Source: GCA-020356105 sp964347475 | GTDB lineage: Bacteria; Pseudomonadota; Alphaproteobacteria; UBA8366; JADFVY01 | Assembly (NCBI GenBank): GCA_964347475.1 | Contig: CAYFYY010000144.1 | Span: 1-6,998 of the forward strand | Direction of reading: 5' to 3' | DNA: 6,998 nucleotides | Part shown: in pieces, positions 1-6,944 of the stretch | How the letters are laid out: each line of letters opens with the position of its first letter | How positions within the stretch are numbered: the first letter of the stretch is position 1 | Program-made: the position numbers and the translations under genes | Notes under the pieces: generated by a model | Database searches by the model: none | What the model saw: the letters and a program-made list of their open reading frames with translations, nothing else | What the model was told of the DNA's origin: nothing

Positions 1-972
<972 letters not shown>

Positions 973-984
973 CGGCGGCTCCCC

Positions 985-1911
985 GTGGCGCTGATCTTCT
1001 ACTCGCCGATCAACCCCGCCGACGTCTGGGAGGCGGCGCTCAAGAAGCACCTGCCCGACCTCGACTTCCGGCGCTGGGAGGCGCCGGGCGATCCCGCGGA
1101 GATCGACATGGCGCTGTGCTGGAAGCCGCCCGCCGGCGGGCTCGCGACGTTCCCGAACCTTGCGGTGATCTTCTCGCTCGCCGCCGGCATCGACAGCCTG
1201 ACCGCCGATCCCGACCTGCCGGACGTGCCGATCGTGCGCATGGTCGAGCCGTCGCTGACCGCCGGGGTCGCCGAATACGTCCTCCTGCACGTCCTGCGCC
1301 ACCACAAGGACCAGCGCCGCTTCGAGGCACAGCAGCAGGCGCGGCTGTGGCAGGAACACTTCGCACCGCCGGCGGCGACGCGAAGGGTCGGGATCATGGG
1401 GCTCGGCGCGATCGGGGCCGAGGCCGCGCGCATGCTCGTCGCCGTCGGCTTCGCCGTCGCCGGCTGGTCGCGCACGCAGAAGCGGATCGACGGCGTCGAG
1501 TCGTTCCACGGCGCCGATCAGCTGGACGCCTTCCTCGCCGGCACCGACATCCTCGTCTGCCTGCTGCCGAAGACACGTGCGACCGACGGCATCCTCAACG
1601 CCGCCCTGTTCGAGAATCTGCCGCGCGGCGCCAGCCTGATCAACGCCGGCCGCGGCGACCAGCTGGTCGAGGACGACCTCCTGGCGGCGCTCGACTCCGG
1701 CCGGCTTTCCGGGGCGACGCTGGACGTCTTCGGCACCGAGCCGCTGCCCGAGGACCACCCGTTCTGGCGTCATCCGAAGATCACCGTCACCCCGCATTCC
1801 GCCGGCGATCCCTTCCCCGACGTCGCGGCGAAGATCGTCGCCGAGAACATAGGACGCTTCCAACGCGGCGAGCCCCTGCCCCACCTGTACGACCCCAGGG
1901 CGGGGTATTGA
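985..1911 (+). CDS. ghrA: Glyoxylate/hydroxypyruvate reductase A (GhrA-type)
   Basis: Cytoplasmic D-2-hydroxyacid dehydrogenase, 308 residues, close to the length of E. coli GhrA (312), which reduces glyoxylate to glycolate and hydroxypyruvate to D-glycerate. The opening (ALIFYSPINPADVWEAALKK), the nucleotide-binding loop GLGAIG (139-144) and the end YDPRAGY all fit GhrA. The family catalytic triad is present: Arg223 (in AGRGD), Glu252 (in FGTEP) and His271 (in TPHSAG). After the second beta strand the sequence is WSRTQK (161-166), with Ser-Arg where NAD-specific enzymes carry an acidic residue, which suggests NADPH. The GTG at 985 is the only sensible start: the upstream yejF stop (970-972) lies in the same frame and no other start codon intervenes, while the next ATG (1108) would delete the conserved N-terminus. 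No clear Shine-Dalgarno is visible, so translation may be coupled to yejF. The link between peptide import and glyoxylate reduction is unexplained. Confidence 0.92.
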   Translation: MALIFYSPINPADVWEAALKKHLPDLDFRRWEAPGDPAEIDMALCWKPPAGGLATFPNLAVIFSLAAGIDSLTADPDLPDVPIVRMVEPSLTAGVAEYVLLHVLRHHKDQRRFEAQQQARLWQEHFAPPAATRRVGIMGLGAIGAEAARMLVAVGFAVAGWSRTQKRIDGVESFHGADQLDAFLAGTDILVCLLPKTRATDGILNAALFENLPRGASLINAGRGDQLVEDDLLAALDSGRLSGATLDVFGTEPLPEDHPFWRHPKITVTPHSAGDPFPDVAAKIVAENIGRFQRGEPLPHLYDPRAGY

Positions 1912-2157
1912 GCGGGCCGGCCGGCGGGACCCGGCACTGGTCCGGTCGTGATCGCCGCGTCCCCGAATCGCCGGGATGTGGGGTCCGCGCCACGCCGCAC
2001 ACCGGTTCCGCTGTGGTGCGCTGATCGGAGGCCGCGCGCGACCCCTGCCGGTCATGGCGGGTCAAGCCCGATCACGTGCCGGGTCATTTTGTTGTCGAGG
2101 ACAGGCGCTCACCCGTTCGGCCGTCACTGTGAGCCAAGTTGCGCCATTCGTTGTCAC

Positions 2158-2171
2158 ATGATTTGGATCAA
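2158..2171 (+). promoter_or_regulatory. FNR/FixK-type operator
   Basis: The sequence ATGAT-TTGG-ATCAA matches the FNR/FnrL/FixK consensus TTGAT-N4-ATCAA at nine of ten defined bases; only the first base differs. It lies 82 bases before the ATG of the activase-fusion gene and is the only such box seen in the spacer. FNR-family proteins bind this palindrome as dimers and usually activate genes when oxygen is low. Control of the downstream gene is inferred from position. A FixK- or Dnr-type relative could use the same site. Confidence 0.72.
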
Positions 2172-2187
2172 TGACGGCTCGCGTCAT
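2171..2187. repeat. Inverted repeat ATGACG-N5-CGTCAT beside the FNR box
   Basis: Two perfect 6-base arms (2171-2176 and 2182-2187) are separated by GCTCG, with the left arm sharing one base with the FNR-type box. If transcription starts near 2206, the dyad covers about -35 to -19, a place where a bound protein would block RNA polymerase. It may be an operator for a second regulator, but short dyads in GC-rich DNA also arise by chance. No known regulator is assigned. Confidence 0.35.
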
Positions 2188-2193
2188 CCGCGC

Positions 2194-2206
2194 TGTTGTT
2201 AGCACA
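2194..2206 (+). promoter_or_regulatory. Predicted -10 element and start of a class II FNR promoter
   Basis: An activator centred at -41.5, the usual class II position for FNR, would place the transcription start at about 2206 and the -10 hexamer at 2194-2199. That hexamer is TGTTGT, matching TATAAT at positions 1, 3 and 6 only. The fit is weak, as is common for activator-dependent promoters; the assignment rests on spacing from the box. Confidence 0.35.
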
Positions 2207-2242
2207 TCCATTCGGTTCCTCCGGCCAATGCCATTTCGATCC

Positions 2243-2249
2243 AGGGTGG
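2243..2249 (+). promoter_or_regulatory. Ribosome binding site of the activase-fusion gene
   Basis: AGGGTGG lies four bases before the ATG at 2254 and is the only purine-rich Shine-Dalgarno-like stretch nearby, supporting this start. TGCCA (2229-2233) can pair with TGGCA (2247-2251) and would partly cover the site; the stem is short, so any control by it is speculative. Confidence 0.6.
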
Positions 2250-2253
2250 CAGA

Positions 2254-5200
2254 ATGACAACCAGCAGTGGCACGTCACCGAAGCGCTTCATCGGTCTCGA
2301 TGTCGGGGCGGAGACGATCAAGGCGGTCGAGCTCACCCGTCGGGATGGGGTCCTGCAGCGCACCCGCAACGAGTTGGTCGAACACCGCAAGGCACCGGGC
2401 CCGGCGCTCGTCAGGCTTCTCGAGGGCTGGGAGTGGGACGGCCTCGCCGGCGCGGCGGCCTGCGGTCGTCTCAGTCGCGAGCTCGATTTGCAGCGCATCC
2501 CGATCAAGCAGGCCCAGGCATCGGCGCTGCGCTGGTTGCGGGGCGACCGGGCGGGCACCGTGGTCTCGATCGGCAGTCACGGCTTTTCGGTGCTGGAACT
2601 GCGCGAGAGCGGAGCCGAAGTGTTTCGCGAGAATGCCCGCTGTTCTCAGGGGACCGGCAATTTCCTGCGCCAGCTCGTGGAACGCTTCGATCTCGGCATC
2701 GGCGAGGCGAGCGCCCTGGTCGAGGGCGAAACCGAGCCCGCCGCCCTGTCCGGGCGCTGTCCGGTGATCCTGAAGACCGACATGACGCACCTCGCCAACA
2801 AGGGCGAGAGCTGCTCGCGCATCCTCGCAGGCCTGTATGACGCGGTCTGCGAGAACGTGCAGGTCCTGATCAAGCCGCGCCTGAGCCCGTCGGAGGTCAT
2901 GCTGGTCGGCGGGGTGAGCCGCTCGCGCCGGATCAGGGACAACTTTCGGGCCTTCCTCGGGCGGCACGGCATGAGCCTCGTCGAGATCGACGAAGAGGAC
3001 GCGCTCTTCTTCGAGGCCCTCGGCTGTGCGTTGATGGCCGCCGAGCGTCCCGGGGCGCTGCCGGCTCTCGATGCGATCATGTCGCCGCAGACGGCGCACC
3101 ATCTGGAGACGGTCCCGGCCCTTTCCGATGCCCTCGCCAGGGTCCGGCGCATGACGCGCAAGACGGACCCGTCCGTGGCCGAGGACTGCTCCGGCGGGCT
3201 GATCCTCGGCTTCGACATCGGCTCCACGGGCTCCAAGGTCGTGGCGCTTGCATGCGGCAGGCAAGAGGTCGTCTGGGAAACCTACGTGAACACCAACGGC
3301 CAGCCGGTGGCGGCGGCCCAGGCCCTGATGACACGGTTCGTCGACAGCCCGGCCGGCGCCTTCCCGGTGGTCGCCTTCGGCGCGACCGGCAGCGGCCGCG
3401 AGATCGTCGGCTCTCTGCTCTCCACCTGCTACGGCCCCGAGAGCGTCTACATCCTCAACGAGATCGTCGCCCATGCCGAGGGCGCGCTCCATTACGATCC
3501 GCGCGTCGACACGATCTTCGAGATCGGCGGGCAGGACGCCAAATTCGCCCGCCTGGCCAACGGCCGGGTCGTCGACGCCGCGATGAACGAGGCCTGCAGC
3601 GCGGGAACCGGCTCGTTCATCGAGGAACAGGGACGGAAGTTCTCGTCGATCGAGAACGTCGTCCAGCTGGGCGAGGTCGCCCTCGGCGCCGATTGCGGCG
3701 TCTCCCTCGGCCAGCACTGTTCGGTCTTCATGGCCGAGGTGATCGACGATGCCGTGGCCGCCGGTGTCGCGACGGAGGCGATCATCGCCGGGATCTACGA
3801 CTCGATCACCCAGAACTACCTCAACCGCGTCAAGGGCCGTCGCTCGGTGGGGGACGTGGTGTTCTGCCAGGGCATGCCCTTCGCGGCCGACGCCCTGGCG
3901 GCCGCGGTCGCGCGGCAAACCGGCGTCGAGGTCGTCGTTCCGCCCAGCCCGGGGACCGTGGGCGCACTGGGCATCGCGCTGCTCGCGGCCCGGAACGTGA
4001 GCTGGCGGGACCGGCCGTCGCACGACCTCCAGCGCTTCCTGAGCGCCAAGGTCGCGTGCAAGGACACGTTCATCTGCAAGTCGAACAAGTTCTGCGGCGG
4101 CTCCGGGAACCGTTGCCGCATCGATCGCATCACGACCGTCGTGGACGCGCAGCGGCAGCGCTTCACATGGGGCGGAAACTGCTCGCTGTGGGACCAGGGC
4201 ACGGGCCGCGTCAAGCTCCCCGACATGGCCCCCGATCCCTTCCGCGCCCGCGAGGAGATGATCCAGGAGCTTGCCGCGAGACTGGCCCGGCGCGGCGGCG
4301 GCAAGCGGGTCGCGCTCAGCGACGAATTCATGCTGAAGGGCCTGTTCCCGTTCTTCGCCACCTTCCTGCATGAGCTGGGCTTCGAGATCGAGCTTCCCGA
4401 CAGGGCCGGCCAGCGGGCATTGAAGCGCGGCATCGAGGCGGCCAACGTCCCCTACTGCGCGCCGATGCAGCTTTACCAGGGGCTGTTCAGCACGATGGCG
4501 GAGCGCGAGCCGGACTACATCTTCGTGCCCATGCTGCGCGAGGTGCCGCGAGTGGCGGGCGAGGACCATTCGGTGGTCTGTCCCATAGCCCAGGCGAGTC
4601 CCGACCTGTTGCGCTGGACGCTGGACGAGCCGAATGGCGGCAAGCTGATCTCGCCGGTGGTGGATATCGGCGAGGGGCGGCTGGATTCGCCGAAGTTCCT
4701 GGAAAGTTGCCGCGCCATGGCGCGCGCCTTCGGCGTCAACGGCGGCGCGTGGCGCACGGCGTACAAGCGCGCGCGCCGCGAGCAGCTGGACTTCGAGGCA
4801 CGCTGCATCGCGCTGGGTCGGGAGGCGCTGCGATTCGCCGAGGAGCACGGCATCGTGGCGGTCGTCGTGCTGGGCCGCCCCTATACGATCTACAACAAGG
4901 TGCTGAACTCCAACGTGCCGGCCATCCTGCGCGAGCAGGGCGCGCTGGCGATCCCGGTGGACTGCTATCCGGTCTCGCCGGAGGTGCCGATGATCGACGG
5001 CATCTACTGGGGCTACAGCCAACGCAATCTGCGCGCCGTCTGGCAGGCGCGCCGCACGCCGGGCGTCTACACCTTGTGGTGCAGCAACTATTCCTGCGGC
5101 CCCGACAGCTTCAACCTGCATTTCTACGGCGACATGATGGGCGGGAAGCCCTACGCGGTCATCGAGACCGACGGCCACGCGGGGGACGCCGGCACCAAGA

Positions 5201-6591
5201 CCCGCGTCGAGGCCTTTCTGCACTGCGTCGCCGAGGATTTCGCGGCCGAAAGCCGGCCCGAAGCGCCGTCCGCCGTGTGGCCGGACCGGATCGGCCTGGC
5301 GGACGTCCGCGGCGACCGCCGGCACGTGCTGATCCCGCGCATGGGCCCGAACGCCGAGGCCCTGGCCGCCGTGCTGCGGGGCGCCGGACTGAACGCCGAG
5401 GCGCTGCCCATCCCCGATCGGGCAAGCACGCGGATCGGGCGCCGCTACACCTCGGGGAAGGAATGCCTGCCGATGTCCGTCACCCTCGGCAGCCTGCTGC
5501 ACCGCCTCGAGCGTGAGCGCGACAGCGACACGCGCTTCGCCTACCTCTTGACGAGCGCGGACGGGCCCTGCCGTTTCGGCTGTTACCGCATCCTGCACAA
5601 GGCGGTGCTGCAACAGCTGGGCTGGGACGGGCGCATCCGCATCTGGTCGCCCGGCGAGGAGGAATATCTCGAGGGACTGCCGCCCGGGATGGCGGCGCTG
5701 GCGGTGACCGGGATCGTCGCCGTGGACATGCTCCTGGAGGGTCTCTACGACACAAGGCCGCGCGAAAGCCGGCGGGGTGCGGCGCAGGCCGTATACGATG
5801 ACGGCGTGCGCGCCCTGATCCGCCGGATCGAAGCCGTCGACCAGGGCCGCCTGAGCCTGTCCGCGGTCCTGTGGGAGGTCTCCTCGGGGCGTTTGTTCGG
5901 CTGCGCCGACATCCTGAAGGAGGCGGCCCGCCGGTATGCCGCGGTCGCGACGGCGCGCGAGGTGCCCACCGTGATGCTGGTCGGCGAGATCTACGTGCGG
6001 GCCGATCCCTTCGCCAACGACTTCATCGTCGACAAGCTCGAGCGTCGCGGTCTGCGGGTGCGCTTTGCCCCGATCTCGGAATGGCTGGAGTACGCGGACT
6101 GGGTCAACAGCGCCGAGAAGGGCGTGAACGGAGCGGGCAACCGGCTGAGCCGGCGGATCTCGGCGCGCATCCAGAACCATGCCTACCGGGTGATGGCGCA
6201 CGAGCTCGGCTGGCCCGAGCGCACCCGCGTGCTCGACAGCATCGAGGCCGCGGCGCCCTATATCCGCAGGGACCTGCTCGGCGAGGCGGTCCTTTCCGTC
6301 GGCGGGCCGGTGCACGAGTGGCGCCACGGGCTCATCGACGGCGTGGTCAATGTCGGCCCCCTCGAGTGCATGCCGAGCAAGATCGCCGAGGCGCAGCTGT
6401 TCTGCGTCGGCGAGCGCGAGGGCCTGCCGTCGCTGTCCCTCTCCTATAACGGCGACCCGGCCGATCCCGAGGTGATCGACACCTTCGCCTTCGAGATCCA
6501 CCGACGCTTCCGCATGAAGCACCGCCCGACCGCCCGGCCCGTGCGGCAGCGGACCCGGGCCCGCCGGCCGCCGGCCGAGCCGGTGGCCTGA
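2254..6591 (+). CDS. Large acyl-CoA dehydratase activase/HgdB-like fusion protein
   Basis: A 1445-residue soluble protein with no signal peptide or membrane segment seen. In order: BadF/BcrA/HgdC-type activase domain 1 (about 12-265); activase domain 2 (about 317-580); a cysteine-rich linker (602-643); a DUF2229-like domain (about 684-790); a COG3580-like part (about 868-995, with GRPY at 874-877, CSNYSCGPDS from 943 and a TRVEAFL segment at 983-989); and a COG3581-like part (about 1018-1417, with SGKECLP, GPCRFGCY, GEIYVR and GPLECMPS). Each activase domain has a cysteine pair matching the cluster ligands of HgdC: Cys130/Cys169 and Cys448/Cys489. Domain 2 has intact FDIGSTGSK (320-328) and IGGQD (424-428); domain 1 has SIGSHG at the latter place. 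Family knowledge suggests ATP-driven transfer of a low-potential electron to an iron-sulfur centre; the substrate is unknown and no separate HgdA/B partner gene is visible. It stands alone behind an FNR-type box. Start supported by the ribosome binding site. Confidence 0.9.
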   Translation: MTTSSGTSPKRFIGLDVGAETIKAVELTRRDGVLQRTRNELVEHRKAPGPALVRLLEGWEWDGLAGAAACGRLSRELDLQRIPIKQAQASALRWLRGDRAGTVVSIGSHGFSVLELRESGAEVFRENARCSQGTGNFLRQLVERFDLGIGEASALVEGETEPAALSGRCPVILKTDMTHLANKGESCSRILAGLYDAVCENVQVLIKPRLSPSEVMLVGGVSRSRRIRDNFRAFLGRHGMSLVEIDEEDALFFEALGCALMAAERPGALPALDAIMSPQTAHHLETVPALSDALARVRRMTRKTDPSVAEDCSGGLILGFDIGSTGSKVVALACGRQEVVWETYVNTNGQPVAAAQALMTRFVDSPAGAFPVVAFGATGSGREIVGSLLSTCYGPESVYILNEIVAHAEGALHYDPRVDTIFEIGGQDAKFARLANGRVVDAAMNEACSAGTGSFIEEQGRKFSSIENVVQLGEVALGADCGVSLGQHCSVFMAEVIDDAVAAGVATEAIIAGIYDSITQNYLNRVKGRRSVGDVVFCQGMPFAADALAAAVARQTGVEVVVPPSPGTVGALGIALLAARNVSWRDRPSHDLQRFLSAKVACKDTFICKSNKFCGGSGNRCRIDRITTVVDAQRQRFTWGGNCSLWDQGTGRVKLPDMAPDPFRAREEMIQELAARLARRGGGKRVALSDEFMLKGLFPFFATFLHELGFEIELPDRAGQRALKRGIEAANVPYCAPMQLYQGLFSTMAEREPDYIFVPMLREVPRVAGEDHSVVCPIAQASPDLLRWTLDEPNGGKLISPVVDIGEGRLDSPKFLESCRAMARAFGVNGGAWRTAYKRARREQLDFEARCIALGREALRFAEEHGIVAVVVLGRPYTIYNKVLNSNVPAILREQGALAIPVDCYPVSPEVPMIDGIYWGYSQRNLRAVWQARRTPGVYTLWCSNYSCGPDSFNLHFYGDMMGGKPYAVIETDGHAGDAGTKTRVEAFLHCVAEDFAAESRPEAPSAVWPDRIGLADVRGDRRHVLIPRMGPNAEALAAVLRGAGLNAEALPIPDRASTRIGRRYTSGKECLPMSVTLGSLLHRLERERDSDTRFAYLLTSADGPCRFGCYRILHKAVLQQLGWDGRIRIWSPGEEEYLEGLPPGMAALAVTGIVAVDMLLEGLYDTRPRESRRGAAQAVYDDGVRALIRRIEAVDQGRLSLSAVLWEVSSGRLFGCADILKEAARRYAAVATAREVPTVMLVGEIYVRADPFANDFIVDKLERRGLRVRFAPISEWLEYADWVNSAEKGVNGAGNRLSRRISARIQNHAYRVMAHELGWPERTRVLDSIEAAAPYIRRDLLGEAVLSVGGPVHEWRHGLIDGVVNVGPLECMPSKIAEAQLFCVGEREGLPSLSLSYNGDPADPEVIDTFAFEIHRRFRMKHRPTARPVRQRTRARRPPAEPVA

Positions 6592-6605
6592 CCCGAACCC
6601 GGACG

Positions 6606-6640
6606 CAGGCGGCCGGGCCCCCTGGTTGCCAACCCGCCTG
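6606..6640 (+). terminator. Terminator-like hairpin after the fusion gene
   Basis: Fourteen bases after the stop codon, CAGGCGG (6606-6612) pairs perfectly with CCGCCTG (6634-6640). Inside, CCGGG (6613-6617) can pair with CCTGG (6621-6625) with one G-T pair, leaving an 8-base bulge. The bases that follow (TCATAGCTCTGTC) are not a T-run, so it is not a canonical intrinsic terminator, although it could protect the mRNA end. Confidence 0.28.
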
Positions 6641-6692
6641 TCATAGCTCTGTCAAAGGTGAGTCGCCCCCTCACCCTCCTTCGCGACGCCGC

Positions 6693-6736
6693 CCTCATCC
6701 TGAGCCTGCCGAAGGACGCGGCTCCTCAGGATGGGG
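6693..6736. repeat. REP-like palindrome (CATCCTGAG/CTCAGGATG)
   Basis: CATCCTGAG (6696-6704) pairs with CTCAGGATG (6725-6733), extended outward by a T-G pair and two C-G pairs. GAGCC (6702-6706) and GGCTC (6720-6724) give an overlapping alternative inner stem. The inner CTGAGCCTGCCGAAGGA stretch resembles a very widespread proteobacterial repeat core. The left arm seems to lack a few bases relative to the right, so this copy has drifted. Confidence 0.6.
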
Positions 6737-6760
6737 CCCTCTTCCACCAAGGGAGAGGGC
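6736..6760. repeat. Hairpin GCCCTCTTCC/GGGAGAGGGC
   Basis: Ten paired positions with one T-G pair, closed by the 5-base loop ACCAA. It directly abuts the REP-like palindrome and is followed by TTATAC, too short a T-rich tail for a standard terminator. Its arms resemble those of the hairpin at 6784-6807, suggesting two copies of one repeat unit. Confidence 0.55.
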
Positions 6761-6783
6761 TTATACGGTGCCGCCTCAAAAAA

Positions 6784-6807
6784 CCCTTTCCTCACCGTGG
6801 GAGAGGG
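6784..6807. repeat. Hairpin CCCTTTCCT/GGGAGAGGG
   Basis: A nine-pair stem with two T-G pairs and loop CACCGT. The same bases can pair differently: CCTCACC (6790-6796) is a perfect inverted repeat of GGTGAGG (6811-6817). This gives two mutually exclusive foldings, typical of decayed composite repeats. Confidence 0.5.
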
Positions 6808-6821
6808 CAGGGTGAGGGGAT

Positions 6822-6834
6822 CCGGCGAAGCCGG
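6822..6834. repeat. Small hairpin CCGGC-GAA-GCCGG
   Basis: A perfect five-base stem with a GAA loop three bases beyond the repeat cluster. It is short and GC-rich and could be part of the repeat family's flank or chance. Confidence 0.35.
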
Positions 6835-6917
6835 CAAATTCGTCCGTGCAAACGTCTCGCCGCCGCCGCCGCGGCAGGCTATGTCGGGGCCGGACCCTCA
6901 GCCCTTCCCGCCACGGG

Positions 6918-6944
6918 CTTCCGCTGCAAACCCCGAAGCGGAAG
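6918..6944. repeat. Inverted repeat CTTCCGCT-N11-AGCGGAAG
   Basis: Perfect 8-base arms (6918-6925 and 6937-6944) around an 11-base loop, separate from the repeat cluster. No T-run follows on either strand. It could be an operator or a terminator for a gene beyond the right edge, or simply a hairpin. Confidence 0.4.

Larger units (their letters stand above)
1912..2253. promoter_or_regulatory. Intergenic control region before the activase-fusion gene
   Basis: A 342-base spacer with no convincing gene; open frames through it show no recognisable protein. The first part is GC-rich and holds small dyads: GCCGG/CCGGC (1920-1935, 6-base loop), and CGCG-T-CCCC paired with GGGG-TC-CGCG (1956-1989). 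Neither is followed by a T-run, so neither is a standard intrinsic terminator for ghrA, although the transcript could end there with Rho. From about 2085 the sequence becomes visibly richer in A and T, as expected of a promoter, and contains the FNR-type box, the adjoining dyad and the ribosome binding site listed separately. Confidence 0.6.
6667..6819. repeat. Nested cluster of dispersed palindromic repeats
   Basis: A 153-base block bounded by a perfect 11-base inverted repeat: CCCCTCACCCT (6667-6677) and AGGGTGAGGGG (6809-6819). Inside lie, in order, a REP-like palindrome and two related CCCTC/GAGGG hairpins. Sequences of this style, with a CTGAGCCTGCCGAAGGA core and GGGAGAGGGCAGGGTGAGGG ends, are familiar as dispersed intergenic repeats in proteobacterial genomes. 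The arrangement looks like one repeat inserted in, or fused with, another. No transposase or target-site duplication is visible. A role as terminator or mRNA-stability element is possible. Confidence 0.65.

Noticed and set aside
1920..1935. Intrinsic terminator after ghrA
   Set aside because: Only a five-base stem with a six-base loop and no following T-run.
2128..2158. TGTGA and TCACA as a possible CRP site
   Set aside because: The halves are 21 bases apart instead of 6, so they cannot form a CRP operator.
1948..2202. Small open frames in the 1912-2253 spacer on both strands
   Set aside because: They overlap the promoter elements, have no recognisable product and no convincing ribosome binding site.
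2275..6522. Antisense open frame of 1415 codons covering nearly the whole fusion gene
   Set aside because: It is in exact codon register with the sense gene, so it stays open merely because the sense gene avoids TTA, CTA and TCA codons, as expected at high GC. Its product resembles nothing, while the sense product has clear family motifs.
6667..6834. CRISPR array or phage attachment site in the repeat cluster
   Set aside because: Repeats are palindromic and unevenly spaced, with no regular spacers, no cas genes and no integrase or tRNA nearby.
6652..6837. 61-codon minus-strand open frame
   Set aside because: It lies almost entirely in the repeat cluster; its LRQAQDEG segment is the translation of the common palindromic repeat, a frequent false gene call.
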